A stretch of DNA of 64,000 nucleotides, from the NCBI GenBank assembly GCA_016110215.1, contig JADWQD010000004.1, positions 2,728,001-2,792,000 of the forward strand, read 5' to 3'. The notes under the pieces are model-generated. The model made no database searches and was not told where the DNA came from. It was given only the letters and a program-made list of their open reading frames with translations. Origin of the DNA: Capronia americana (Eukaryota; Ascomycota; Eurotiomycetes; Chaetothyriales; Herpotrichiellaceae). The translations under genes were made by a program, and so were the position numbers. Numbering within the stretch: the first letter of the stretch is position 1; each line of letters begins with the position of its first letter. Of the stretch, positions 1 to 12,103 are shown in pieces.

Positions 1-2570
1 ATGTCCTGACCCTCCGGGAGCTCCCTGACGACATCTTCGTCGACGATGATGTGAAGTCCGCGGGAGTTGACGTGTGTAACCTGGGTCACTCTCTGAGGAT
101 CGATCTGGAACTTATTTGATATATTGTTGATCAAGTCTTTGACCGTCCGTTGCATCAAATACACCGCGCGGTAGTATTCTTTGGCTGCGTTCTTCTGACG
201 CACGTAAAAGCATGCAACTGTGATCAGGTTAGACGGAGGAACGGAACAGGGCTGGTCCACTTACCTGGTCGAATAGGCCTTTCAATGGGGGGCTGATAGC
301 TGCTGTCAACGTCGACGGCGAAGAGATCCGGCCCAGTGGATGACTCGGCTTCCGTTTTAAAAATCTTGGTTGGTCGCGAGGCGGATCCGGAGGGTTCGTT
401 GTCGTACTCGCTTTCGCCCTCCTCTTGGATGGCTTGTTGCTGTAGTTCCGAGAATTTCCTCTTTGGCGTAATCTGTGAGGCCGAGCTCGAGGACGGAGAG
501 CCAGCGATCGACGTAGGGGAGTCTGAGGCGCTTTGTCTGGATTCCCAGGTAGTTGTCCGTACGATCTCTTTGCCCTCTGGATCATCGCCCGGAAGTTTGA
601 CTGGATGTAGATCCGGATCGTCTTCTGGGTCACCGCGAAGGAACAGGACACTGACGGGCCGCGTTGAGGAGAACATGTCTTGCATGCTCACGAGCTTCAT
701 CTGCAGGTCCTCTTCCGCCGAGAATTTCATACCTTCAGCCTCGGAGTCGACAGACCAAGTCCGCTTGTGCTTCAATACTTTGCCCGGCCTAGATGAGGAT
801 GCCTTCGCGATTGAGCCGCTTCTTCTCCGTTTTCCGGCGCTTCCCAGACCTGCCTCAGCTTGAGCAATCTGCTGTTTCAGCTTGTCCATCGTCTTCTTCA
901 CATGTGCCACGTCGTTGGAAAGCTTCCGCTCTGCACCGTGGTCTCGAAAGAGCTTGACCTTGGAATAGCATACTTCTGGTTGGTTGCTAGCCGTCGTTGA
1001 GGCAGTAAGCAACTCAGTCTTGGCACAAAGTCGGACGGGAATGCCTTTGACGCCTTTTGAGTGGCTGAAGTCAGTAGAAAGGAAGTTGAAGCGGATCGAG
1101 ATGGAGCAGTCGGGGCCTCCATTGACAGCACTCGGATACCATGTCACGGCAAAGCCGTCGAACGAGGCCTTCTCGAGCTGAATTTGAGGTTTTCGCAAAT
1201 CATCCTCTCCACCTTGGTTGGGTTCGACATGCTCCACAGCTAGAAGTCTGCCACCTCGCTGATGGGCCTCATTCGAGCCCCGTCCTTCCTTCCAGAGCTG
1301 CCAACACGCACCAGGTCGAGCTCTTTGCTGTTCGTCTTCAAAGGAAACACGGACGTAAGTGCGGTACTTGAGAGGGGCGTTCTGCGCCATGGGAGGCACG
1401 GTATCCCATATCGACATGGTATAAGCTTGGCCTTTGTTGAGATACGTGATCGGGATCTCATCCGAATGCCGGACCATTGCTGTAGGGGCACTTAACGTGG
1501 TGTGAAATCGGAATCTGATTGAGTTGTTAGTAGGAATCAGCTGGGGACATGATGACACTGACTTCTCCCCCATCGGCAGACTGGTCATGCCAATACTCCC
1601 AGACATGGAGTGTTGAAGCGGCTGGTTCATGGATTGTGGCTCAACGCCCAGCTCAGCCTGTGTCGGGGTTGTCTTATGAGGAGTGTCGTCCATCGCGACA
1701 TACCCGGAGTCCTGATGTTGCAGGAACTGCTGAGGCGCGTAAGTCTGCTGTTGCTGGGTTGGGACGTGGATGGGAGGCGGCGGCGGCGGCGGCTGCTGGA
1801 AGAGATCCTGATACGGATGCGGTTGGTGTAGGAGATGCGGGTTGAAGTGATGAAGATGCATCAGTTGATCCTGGGCGTGGAGTCCGTGGATAGAGTGTGG
1901 GAGGGAAAGAGGCGTATTCATTCCCATCCCCGGTGTGTGGAGGTCGCCGGCCTGAGGGTGATAGAGAGTCCCATACCCTCCTGGAGTGGGAGTATAGTAG
2001 CCCGGAGGCTGGTTGGCAAATGCCGAGAACGCGTAAGAGTTGGGATCCATCAGCGACGGGGTAAATCTCCAGGCATCGGTGAACGGCTTGGGAGTCGCCA
2101 GAGAGGCATCTTGCTCTTTAACTCCAGATTGACTCTCGAAAGCTCTAGCAAAATAATCAGCGTTGTCGACAGGGTCGTCGCCATGCGCGGAGACGAGATG
2201 ATTCGGAGACATGGTCGGCGACTGGTAAAAATCCAGGGAGCTCGACGCAGAGGGTTGGGCTGAATGAAGTAAGACACATTCGAGACATACCGTTGAGATG
2301 TAGATGGTTCATCCTCGATCGCCTCGCTTAAAGTTGAAGATCTGCGGACAGGGCCTGCCTCCCCCGGGACAGCTGAGGAGGTCGATCCAGGCCCTATCTC
2401 GGGAAAGTTCTCTCTGAAGGCCGCGTACAACTCCTCGTCTGGCTTCTGCGTATTGCGCCTGCGCAGGTCAAGTCCGCTAGTCAGTAACGTGGTATAGGCA
2501 CGGCGGCTGAGGCCGGCGAAAGTGAAACGTGCAGAAGTGGACAGGAGATGACTGACCGATTGCGAAACAT
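1..2570 (-). CDS. Grainyhead/CP2-family transcription factor, C-terminus cut by window edge
   Basis: Sequence-specific nuclear DNA-binding protein of the Grainyhead/CP2 family; the Neurospora member (csp-2) acts in conidial separation and cell-wall remodelling. I read four exons on the minus strand: 2570-2557, 2458-2291, 2240-265 and 217-1 (open at the edge). The first exon is only 14 nt (MFRNR) before a GTCAGT donor. It joins RRNTQKPDEELYAAFRENFP, a typical N-terminus for fungal members. The second intron (2241-2290, 50 nt) must use a GAG acceptor to keep frame, because the CAG 19 nt earlier gives a 31-nt intron in the wrong frame. The protein has a Gln/His/Pro-rich region with a Pro run, then the CP2 immunoglobulin-like DNA-binding domain (roughly residues 300-480, from SIRFRFHTTLSAPTAMVR), a short helix, a basic KRRR patch and a Ser/Glu-rich linker. 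The last exon reads ACFYVRQKNAAKEYYRAVYL, the start of the C-terminal CP2 domain. About 791 residues are visible. Confidence 0.9.
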
Positions 2571-5500
2571 TTGCGGCGGAGACAGCGTCTCAGGCTGCAG
2601 GGACCAAGCGAGGATGAGGTCAAATCAACAACATGGAGCCATCCGATGGTGTCGAACCGTCAAACTAGACGATGTATTTCAGGCGTCGTGCATGAGTGAG
2701 TGGGCAAATGTTCGAGACGGGCGTGATTGAACGATCCGGGGTGCCAGAGTCGATGGGTTGCTGCGCCTTATAGATTGCGTGCGCGTCGGTCGAGGTTGGG
2801 CTGAATCGTGTGCTGCGGTTACGAAGACTCGGCGCAGGGCGCGGGACGGCGTGGACTGGGCTCTCTTGGAGGGAATATGAAGACGGGGGAAAAAATAGAC
2901 AAAAGATCGACGAGGTACGAGGTTAAAGGGCACGGTGAGGTGTAGTAGAGAGCCCGGTGTAGCACGCGGTGGAGCGAGTCTCGTCAAGGTGAAGAGGACG
3001 GACCGGGGGGGTCGTCAATTCTGATGGGGCCTCGGGTGCATCAGCAAAGGAATTAGCCCTCTCCATGAAGGTTAATGGGGGCCATGGTACAAGGGTATGC
3101 GGGAGGGGATGGTGAAGCAGTATGGATTGGGATGGGATGAGATTTCGATTTGATGGCAATCCTCACTCTCCCAGCACCTACGTAGCGAAGGCAGGTACAC
3201 GGGACTCCGTCCGGCGTGAGGCAACATGGGCCATGTTTAGTTCGGAGCCTAATCAACGAGAGCCTAAGCAGGGATTCCCTGCACCTAATGCTTTAACTGA
3301 GCCACGCCTGGAACTGTCTCCCCTCCAACACGCGTGTTTCATTGGAGCAACCCGGCCGGAGCAGCGCGTCCAACGGGGCTAGACTGGCAGCGAGACGTGG
3401 CGTCAAATTCATTTCAGTGACCGCCCGTGGCAGCACGAGTGGCACCGCTCGCCGACGACGTGGCTTGTTTCGGCTGTGGTCGCGGGCCCGTGGGCCACTT
3501 TGGGGGCATCGTGGGCGTCTGACTGGCTAGCCACGGTTTCAAGTACGGGCGACATCTGCACCTCTGCCACTCTTCCTCGCTCTGACTGCTCTTTGTGCCT
3601 GGTTGATCCGTCCTCGTCGTCACCAGGTTGATCCTGGCCCTCGTAACGGCTGGTGTGATATTTCCCTCGCATCCTACGTCCCAGGCCGGGCGATCGACGC
3701 ACAGCCACACGTCCTCGACGATCACCCTTCGCTCTGTGTGGCTTGATAAGGGTTTTCTTCTCGTCGCCAGCCGGTGGAGCTGTGGCGTCGCTGTGGCAAA
3801 ATGGACAAGAGACAGATCGTGACTTTCGCAGCAAATCAGGACGGACGCCGGCAGCGCAATGCCGGCTTATTCGGCGTGAGCACGTAAGAGTCCTAGGCAA
3901 AGTGAAGACATCCACAAGGGGGTACCTGTGGCTTGACCCCTTCGTTTCCTCCAGACTCCGTGCCCTATCTCCATCTCGCTTGCCGAGGCGCCTCCCACAT
4001 CAGACAGCACTGAATTTCTGACAATTCCCCATCCTTCGCTGGAGCGAGATGATGGGCAAGTTCATGAAACACCCGTTAAGTGTCTGTTCACGCCCGACGC
4101 TGTTGCTTGATTATCCGCGCAGGCAGACTTCGTCGTCAGGCTAAGAATCTGAGAACTCGATTAAGCATGCTTCTGCTGATCATCCCCACGTGCTCAATCA
4201 ATGCACCTGTCTCCCTTGCTGTCGATCGATCCCTTTTGATTTGGCCTCAGATAGCCCAGTCTTACAAATCAGGCCAATTGTCTTCTCCGGCCGATATCAC
4301 AAAAGCACAACTGACTCAGTAGCGCCTTGTCCTCAATTGTACGCGTGTACAGCGGCAAAGATCTTCTGGATAGTCGGGAATCGGATCAGAGAAGAAATCT
4401 TTCAGTAGCCCTCCGTCACATCGTCCAGCGAACTCCACAGGAAAAGTATTCCTACCGGCTGTTCGGCTAGTCCACACCTGGATATGACCTCACGGGAATG
4501 CTACTGGGGGTCAATGCCTAACGAAAGGGAGTGGTAAGCTTGGAGATGAAGTAGCACATTAGGAACGGACACCTGATCATGCCGATGCGTGGTCAGAACG
4601 AGACGCGCGCGCCGACTTTGACCCAATGGCTCGACACGCGCTTCTTGTACCCCAAACCACACTGCGCGGTGGGCGGTGATGTATGTGGTAGGGTGTGTGG
4701 CATCTACCGAGATTATTACATCATGGTCTCTCCATCTGGCCAACCGCTGTAGCTGCACTTTTCGTAACATGAAACCGAACGGGCGCACGAAAGGGCTTTT
4801 GCGCGATGGTCAAGTGACCCTCCGACAATCTCACGGCTGATCTCATGCCTCAGATTCGTCATTCGCACAATGCGGTCATACCTCATTCTCACAAGCCGAT
4901 TTCCCCAGTACTCGTGCAGTCGATAGCAACCTCCTATATTTTCAGGCGGCAACGATTGGGCAGTCGACTTGAGCGTTGTCAGGTCAGTCTCACGGTTTAC
5001 GTCTCAGAAGGCGATCAGAGCCTCCCAAGCAGTTGGACAGACGAGAGATGATTTGAGTGGGCTCTTCGAAGGTGACGCCGGCAATCTCGATTCGAGCCAC
5101 CTGGAACGTGGGTGGAACAAATTTGGGCGCCTGTGAAGCCACGCGAGGAAAAGCCAACAGGCGGGACGAACTCTCACCCGCCACACAGAAAGCCCCACCT
5201 CTTGTTCCCCGTTGTCCTAGAGCGACCAGCGCATTATCTGCCAAAGGCTCCTTTCAGACCGCCGTATCATAGTTATCGTTGCTGTGTGAGAAGATGGCAC
5301 CTCGTCATTGCGGAGTTCGACCTTTGCACACTGGCGATGAAATTTCACGAGGAAATTGCACAGGCAACACCAGTATTTCTCCGAAATGCCAGGACCAGGC
5401 CTGTCCATTCTGGTAAATGAGCTTTCGACGGGCAAATTTGTCCAATCTTCCAGAAGCGGCATCTCCTCTAGCACCCAGTCGTTGCGCGGTAACCGGCTCC

Positions 5501-7406
5501 GCATCTTTCTCAACTGTGCTGACCTTCCCAAGCTTGCCGGAGAACCTCGAAAATGGTTCTCCACGGACGTATCCAGACCGTCGTATTCACAGGGGAGCAA
5601 AAAGACAGCAGCTGAAGACTTGCAGGACGCGCAATCAACCGTTGACGCCCAGAAGAAAATGGAGCCCAGAGTTTCTGGACAGCTGAGGAGTAACGCCACA
5701 TTGCTGCACCCACTGCGCCACAACCCCGAGAAGATCACTCTGCATGTGGCGTAAATGATCGGCGGCTCTGAGTTCAATCCTGTGGCTTGAACGTCGGTCC
5801 AGATCTGAGAAGAATTGCAACGTTCTGCGTAAACTCCAGAACGCGGATATCCCGAGAGGCAGTCATGCGATTCTGAGTTCAAACTCATGCTGCGCAACTC
5901 ATAGGCTGCGTCCGCAGGAGGGGTTGCTCCGAGAAATGATCTAGAAATGCGGCGAGCGCGGACCAGTTGACTGCGTCAAAGTTCGAGTCCACAGCAACAC
6001 ACGCCCCCCCCCGCTCAGCAGCCTTCAGCTGGCTCCGAACCCAAATATTGCCTGTCTAGAGCATGCCATGGACTTCGCCTATTGCGTTTCCTTTGGTCGA
6101 TCAAACTGTGTGTTCAATGGTTTCACGATGTTCCTGTTCCGCGAGTATCACCTGAACACGTACTGAGGAGGGACACGATTTGCATTAGCGAGTGGCAACG
6201 GTTCGGACTGCTGATCCTTCGATATGGTCAGGTCACAGGTGTTCATCTAGATGAGTTGGCCAGGCTCTGGACCGAACGACCTGTTGAGCAAACTAAAGCG
6301 ATTCGTCCGACCGAAGGGATGTCACGCCTGGTGCTCTAATTTTGTCATCGAATAACTGTGCGACCGCGTCTCTCTATCCGAGCCACGGTTGGTCGAAAGC
6401 TGGAGTCTCTGAAAAATTTGACATTGCATGGGAACCCTCTTCTCTTGCGTGCGCAATGTGAGGAACAGTACCCCTTTCGCCAGATTGCGCCTGCCTCTTG
6501 CAAAGGAGCAGAAATGTTTCGGTCGTCCTACAAGGCATCAACACGAGTCACGGATTCTGTGCGTCTCCCGACAAGTCCGCAGGATGGTAAGCAAGGTAGT
6601 GCAACGCCTCGCGACCGGGAGGCCACTCTTGCCTAAGCTTTGTCTGCTATGTACCATCAACGTCCATCTATATCCAAGCTGCCAAAGAAGGGCTTCAAGT
6701 GTACACATCGTGTCTTATCCAGGACAGGTGTAGTACGAAAGATGTCTAGAGTGGAGTGCAAGCCCTGGCGTCGAGTCGTGAGCTGGGAAAGGTACCGACC
6801 CCGGCGTGCTCAAAGCAGAAAACTCTGCATCTCCGTGCTTTCTTTCTCTCACGACGAGGTCTGGCTGGTAGTAGGAGCCTCGTCAATGTGGAACACGCCC
6901 GCTTCGGTGACTATGATAGCGGGCTTTGATGGGGTCTACCTAAGTGTCTGAGGTCGACACTGCCCTCTAGATTGTCATCAGAGCCTCGTCTTCCACCATG
7001 AGCGTGATTCGGACTGCTAAAGCCTGAGTGAGTTGAGTACTGGCTCGTGAAGCGTCGAATCGAGACTAGGTCAGCCTTCTTTGACGTCGTCGCCTCGACA
7101 TTCCCGTCTTCCATGACGCGTCGTTTCCTGGTTGCGGATCCGCAATGACTCTGACGTTTACATCTCCAAGTGGACTCACTCTGCAGTTGCACTGCTTCAT
7201 TCAGCAGGTGATGCATCATCATGACCCGTTTCAATGCACGGCAGGCGCAATGGGCTCCGTCCATGACGCGCTCGGTCCCCGGTGCCAGGATCCACGGTAA
7301 GTGAGCGAAGCTTCGCACAAGCCTTTTATCGACGTCGGTTCTCTCCGTTTAGGTTGCGGCTTCTAGAGAGTGGTCCGAGTCCTCTTGTCACCATCAGCCC
7401 GTTATC
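2571..7406. other. 4.8-kb region without a supported gene
   Basis: Only short, unrelated reading frames occur on both strands, and none shows a family motif or a spliceable continuation that I could find. The longest is 5217-5897 on the minus strand (226 codons, Cys- and Ser-rich). About the first 500 bases are the promoter and leader of the CP2 gene. A run of C lies near 6005-6013. The region could hold long regulatory DNA, noncoding transcripts or decayed genes; nothing in the sequence decides between these. Confidence 0.5.
5217..5897 (-). CDS. Questionable hypothetical ORF (226 codons)
   Basis: The longest reading frame in the 2.6-7.4 kb gap. It starts MRSMSLNSESHDCLSGYPRS and is rich in Cys, Ser and Arg, with no recognisable domain, signal peptide or transmembrane segment. 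The stretch around EKYWCCLCNFLVKFHRQCAK has a cysteine cluster that could be a remnant of a folded domain but matches nothing I know. No intron is needed to keep it open. It may be a chance frame or a decayed gene; I list it only so that it can be checked. Confidence 0.15.
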   Translation of the reverse strand: MRSMSLNSESHDCLSGYPRSGVYAERCNSSQIWTDVQATGLNSEPPIIYATCRVIFSGLWRSGCSNVALLLSCPETLGSIFFWASTVDCASCKSSAAVFLLPCEYDGLDTSVENHFRGSPASLGRSAQLRKMRSRLPRNDWVLEEMPLLEDWTNLPVESSFTRMDRPGPGISEKYWCCLCNFLVKFHRQCAKVELRNDEVPSSHTATITMIRRSERSLWQIMRWSL

Positions 7407-8738
7407 ATGCGCCTCCTAGACATTGGTGTCTCAAGCTTGGTCTGGGGGTGCGTAGTCCTGGCCCAGAATGCGAGCCTCACGCAAGACAATACAATCTCTA
7501 CAGAAGGACTTGTGTCCAATAGCTCTCGTTTTGATACTCTCCTCCGCGTGGACAACGGCACCTATGGCCCCTCAGTCGAAGAGGTACACTACTTCTACAA
7601 CTACTGGCCCATTGGTATTGCCGTCTCCAGGACTTCGAGGATATTCGTCTGTTATACGCGCGGCGAGTATGACTACACTGTCGCCGAAGTCAACAGCACC
7701 GCAACGGAAACACCATACCCATCGGCCGGATTGAACTTATCGCCCGATGCACTCAACACAACGTTCAACGGCATTGAATTCGGCAGCGCCAACTCCACAG
7801 GTCTAATAAGTGTGCAAGCTTTGTACATCACACCGGCGCAAGACGCCTCGGGCCGCCCTGAAACCCTGTGGCTACTCGACACGGGTCGACCGACAATCCA
7901 ATCCGCCTCCACGGGGAGCTACAGCATGCCCTATGCACAGCCCGGCGGACCTAAAGTCGTTGGCGTGAGTCTGTCGAACGATTCTGTTTACGCGACATAC
8001 ACGTTCCCCTCGACGGTGCACTACCCTGATTCGTACATGAACGACATCCGCTTCGACCTGCGTCCCGGGCGCGACGTGGCCTACATCGTCGACTCTAGCA
8101 ACGAAGGCCGCAACGGGTTCATCATGCTAAACCTCACAGACGGGTCGTCCTGGCGGCGGCTAACGCAGCACCCGTCCGTCTTGAGAACCTACAACGCCCT
8201 TCCATCGTACCAAGGCCACCCGTTCTACTACCGCAACCCAGGCATGGGAGTGGGCCATCAACAAGAGGGTCTCGACGGCATTCAGATCTCCCCGGACGGG
8301 AACCATATCTATTACTCTCCGCTAACGTCGCAGAACCTGTACCGGATCCCCACCGCAAACCTCCTCTTGCAAGACTCTCAATCCCCGCTCGCCGAACAGG
8401 CTGCCTCCAACAACGTCTCCTGGCTGGGCCAGCGCGGCGGCGAGGCAAACGGCTTCGAAGGCGACTCCAACGGCTTAGTCTACATGCTCATGCCCACGCA
8501 CAACGCCATTTACTATTACGACCCGAGCGACCTGCAAGTCCACGGATTCATTCGTGATCCGAGGATCCTTTGGCCCGACAGCGCGAGTATCGGCGAGGAC
8601 GGCTATCTCTATGTCATCATCAATCAGCTGCCATACCAGGACGAGTGGAATAACGGCGTGAATCTGAGGACGTTGCCGGGGGCTATTCTAAGGGCCAAGC
8701 TGGTCAATGGAGGGACCAAAATCACGTCTTTGATATAA
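7407..8738 (+). CDS. Secreted major royal jelly / yellow-like protein
   Basis: Single-exon gene of 443 codons. The first 19 residues (MRLLDIGVSSLVWGCVVLA) are a signal peptide, so the product is secreted. The body matches the MRJP/Yellow family, a six-bladed beta-propeller: WPIGIAVSRTSRIFVCY near residue 70, TLWLLDTGRP near 155, YMNDIRFDLRPGRDVAYIVD near 210, GLDGIQISPDGNHIYYSPLTS near 290 and LWPDSASIGEDGYLYVI near 390. Many N-x-S/T sites suggest heavy glycosylation. In insects the family binds amines or converts dopachrome; fungal and bacterial members have no settled role. It shares orientation with the transporter downstream, but there is no evidence that the two are linked. Confidence 0.92.
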   Translation: MRLLDIGVSSLVWGCVVLAQNASLTQDNTISTEGLVSNSSRFDTLLRVDNGTYGPSVEEVHYFYNYWPIGIAVSRTSRIFVCYTRGEYDYTVAEVNSTATETPYPSAGLNLSPDALNTTFNGIEFGSANSTGLISVQALYITPAQDASGRPETLWLLDTGRPTIQSASTGSYSMPYAQPGGPKVVGVSLSNDSVYATYTFPSTVHYPDSYMNDIRFDLRPGRDVAYIVDSSNEGRNGFIMLNLTDGSSWRRLTQHPSVLRTYNALPSYQGHPFYYRNPGMGVGHQQEGLDGIQISPDGNHIYYSPLTSQNLYRIPTANLLLQDSQSPLAEQAASNNVSWLGQRGGEANGFEGDSNGLVYMLMPTHNAIYYYDPSDLQVHGFIRDPRILWPDSASIGEDGYLYVIINQLPYQDEWNNGVNLRTLPGAILRAKLVNGGTKITSLI

Positions 8739-9548
8739 AAGGTAACAGACAGGTCTAGTCCGACTCTAGTGATGAGGTGATAAGGTACCAAACTGGATGC
8801 TTGTCATCCACAATGTGGCAGGGCCAGCTAAGGATCTTGTTCGACTGTAGTTATGTCTGCCAATGCCTAGTTACCGAGCCCTCCATAACTTACTTGGAGG
8901 ATACACAGTGCATCAAAGGGCTCAATAGAGTCCACCGTGCCTTATGACCTATGGCTCCGTTCTGCTGCGATGGTCTAGAGTTTTCCTGTAACCCGCCGGT
9001 TTTCCGCCTGGACGCGGACTTGGCGCCACTGGCAACCCCTGAGCCCCCGTTTGCGGGGTCGGAAACCGGGGGCTAGTGGGAGGCGTGTCGACTTACCATG
9101 TGCATATTGGGAGGCTCCTGGCATTACCTGAGGTTGACTGCCTCGATCCAAGAGCATTGATTGATGGGGCGTTGAACTCTCGCTTGTCTTGTCCTTCTTC
9201 TTGCCCTGCTTGACTTTTCACCGAACCTGATGGTCTATTTCACTCGACACGACTCCTCGCGAGGGACGACTTGTGTATTACTCCCTCGTCAAAACATGGA
9301 TGCCCATCCGGTATGGTTGACGGATCTCACACAAGTATAAACACGCACACACGTCCCATCTGTGGACTCAATAGCCACACTACTCCCAGATGCTCTATGT
9401 CGGCGGTCGTAATAATTTCGAGTCCGATACACGGATCGGTAGGCCGGACATGTCGTTCCCCCCCAACGCAAAGTGACGGCACATGAAAGACCAGCGACCC
9501 GCTTGGCTGCTATATTCGTGATTCAACGCACAGTCCGGCCGAAGCGAC
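8739..9548. other. Intergenic region upstream of MFS transporter
   Basis: This 0.8-kb stretch separates the royal-jelly-like gene from the sugar transporter. I see no gene. It holds a GC-rich inverted repeat at 9042-9074, listed separately. Confidence 0.6.
9042..9074. repeat. GC-rich imperfect inverted repeat
   Basis: The left arm AGCCCCCGTTT (9042-9052) pairs with AAACCGGGGGCT (9063-9074), with one extra base in the right arm and a 10-nt loop that is itself GC-rich. It lies about 475 bp upstream of the transporter start. It could form a hairpin in transcript or DNA, or be a pair of CGG-type activator half sites. Confidence 0.45.
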
Positions 9549-11506
9549 ATGGAGGTCAAGCCCGCTGTCCTCCCAGCCACGACGACCGATCAGAATACTG
9601 GCCACCATTACCATCCCCAACACCACCACCACCCGTCGGAATATCTGGAATTCATCTCCTTCGACCATATCGAGAATTGCGTCAATGTTGGGGAAGGCAA
9701 GGCCACTCAAGCGGTGTGCGGGCCGTTGGATTGCCACGAGGAGAGGTCTGGCTCAACGGCGTCTGGCTTCCCGCCCATCGCGAGAGCAGCCCTGACGGCT
9801 ACGCGGGCCGAACATGGCATGACCGTCCACGAGGCGGTACGCATTTATCCCAAGGCGATCGGCTGGGCTGTGGGGATCTCGTTTGCCATTATCGTGAGTC
9901 TTCCACAACGTACCAAAGTCCGAGTTGAAGAGGGGGTTGACCGGTTGATGAGGTGGTCGTTCATGTCCTGGCCGCTATCGAACCGTGCACGTGCCAGCAG
10001 CTAACTGAGATGGGGTGTCTCCTGCAGATGGAAGGCTACGACACCGCGCTGATCACGTCGTTCTACGCCTTTGACGAGTTCCAGAAGCAATATGGCGTGC
10101 TGGACGCGGTTGGGGGCCAGTACCAGATAAGTCCTAGGTGGCAGGCTTCGCTCAGCAATGGCTCCGTCGTTGGGTCCATCATCGGGCTTTTCGCGAACGG
10201 AGTCCTGACCGAACGGTTCGGGTATCGCTACACGATGGCGGGAGCCCTCCTCTTACTTGCGGTGCTGATCTTCTTGCCCTTCTTCGCCTTCAACATTCAG
10301 ACTCTGCTCGCCGGGCAGATCCTCTGCGGCATTCCGTGGGGTGTGTTCTCGACGTTGACGACGACGTACGCCGCCGAGGTCATGCCACTGAATATGAGAG
10401 GCTACCTTACGAGCAACATCAACCTGTGCTGGCTGCTAGGTCAGCTGTGCGCACTGGGGATTCTGCGCGGGTTAGAAAACGTCAAATCGACGTGGTCATT
10501 CCGCATTCCTTTCGGGATGCAGTGGGTTTGGATCGTCGCCATCTTCACCATGACCGTCTTTGCGCCCGAGTCTCCATGGTGGCTGATCCGGCGGTCTCGC
10601 AAGCAACAGGCCAAGGATGTGCTGCGCCGTCTGACCCGCGGCTTGTCGGACTGGGATCAAGACAACACGATCGCGATGATGGAACACACCGAGCGGGTCG
10701 AGGACTTTGCGAGCCGAAAGAACGCCTCCGCCGGCTCAGGACAATGTTCATTCTCTGACCGGTCGTACATGGCGTGCTTCCGCGGGTCGAACCGCCGTCG
10801 CACCGAGATTGCCTGCATGGTTTTCATGACGCAGAACATGTGCGGGCTGCCCATCATCGGATACGCGCCCTACCTGTACAAGCAGATCGGTTTCGACCAG
10901 AGGCGCAGCTTCGACATCACACTGGGCATGCAAGGGCTTGCCATCCTGGGAGCCTTTGCCTCGCTCCTCCTGCTCAGATATGTCGGAAGACGACGCACGC
11001 TGTACCTCACCGGCCTTGCCGTTTGCCTGTGCCTCCTCGCCACCGCCGGCGCAGTCAGCTGTCTGCCCGAAAGTCGTGCCACATTATGGGCCGTGGTCGC
11101 GTGCATCCTGACGTTCATCTTCGTGTTCGACGCCACCGTCGGGCCCCTGACTTACTGTCTGGTCGCTGAGCTGCCGTCCAACCGGCTGCGCGTCAAGACG
11201 GTGGTCCTCGCGCGCGTGGCGTACAACATCAACTCGATGGTCACCAACATCTTCATCCAACGTATGCTGAATCCGCTGGCGTGGAACTGGCGCGGGAGAG
11301 CCTGTTTCTTCTGCGCGGCTCTCAACGCACTCTGCCTCGCTTATTGCTACTTCCGACTGCCCGAGACACGAGGCCTGAGTTTTCACGAACTCGACATCCT
11401 GTTTGAGAAGGGTGCGGATGCGAGGAAGTTTGCCGCCTTCCAGGCCATATTGGAGGGGAACGGGTATTACAGTCTGACCGAAGGACGGGATGTTAGCAGT
11501 TTATAG
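9549..11506 (+). CDS. MFS sugar transporter, alpha-glucoside/maltose permease type
   Basis: Plasma-membrane sugar:proton symporter of the fungal sugar-porter family. Two exons, 9549-9893 and 10028-11506, are joined at a GTGAGT donor and CTGCAG acceptor (intron 134 nt, phase 0), giving IIMEGYDTALITSFYAF; product about 607 residues. Evidence for the alpha-glucoside branch: HGMTVHEAVRIYPKAIGWAV before the first membrane helix, MEGYDT in it, the PESPWWLIRR motif ending the first six-helix half, and PETRGLSFHELDILFEKGAD after helix 12. Twelve hydrophobic segments are visible. The N-terminal 90 residues are long, with a His-rich stretch (HHYHPQHHHH). A later start would be possible, but the region around HIENCVNVGEGKATQA resembles the family. 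The exact substrate cannot be read from sequence. Confidence 0.92.
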
Positions 11507-12103
11507 GCTTCATGGTCCATACTTGAGACAAGATACCACCGAATAGCATTTGGCGGCGAAGATTCTATTTCGGTTCATAAGAACTATTGCCACAGTTGTC
11601 GCAGTCTGCTTTTTACATGTAGGCAAGTCAGTCTCTCCTCTCGAATGCATATTTCCTTACAACGCAATAGTAAAGATTGGGAGTGGACAGGTCAATGGAT
11701 CGCCGCTGTGATGTATCAGGAAGAGGTAGCAAAACGCCGGTTCGGCCGATGTGAAGTAGCTTATAACAGCACGAAGGCCATTTGCTGTAATGAGGAGAGT
11801 CTGAGGCTTCCTTGCACCAGCTCCGGAGGTTGACAGCAATTGATGAGAGTTATTGCTGATGGGTTGTTTTTTAGTTCGCAGCGTAGCAGCTTCACTAGCG
11901 TGCGGTGGATCATATGAGCGCAATTACGCTTTCAACGGTGAGTCGCAGAAACCCGATATGACAATTCCTCAAGGCGAACAATTCGTCGCCGCACGCCGCA
12001 AATTATTCAACTCACACGACACACGACAGTGTCTACACGAATTCTAAACTGGAAGCACTAAGCGGACCAGACTGACGATGCCCCATGAAGCCTGAACTCT
12101 AGC
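11507..12103. other. Intergenic region
   Basis: About 0.6 kb between the transporter and ARP6, holding the terminator of one and the promoter of the other. I see no gene or notable repeat. Confidence 0.6.

Noticed and set aside
3409..3915. Minus-strand frames of 103-168 codons in the first gap
   Set aside because: Arg/Pro-rich, mutually overlapping in different frames, no domain and no splice partners; typical of GC-rich noncoding DNA.
5980..6000. AAGTTCGAGTCC, like a tRNA T-arm
   Set aside because: No acceptor-stem pairing or anticodon arm can be drawn upstream.
6911..7318. 135-codon minus-strand frame upstream of the royal-jelly-like gene
   Set aside because: No recognisable motif and it covers the likely promoter of the downstream gene.
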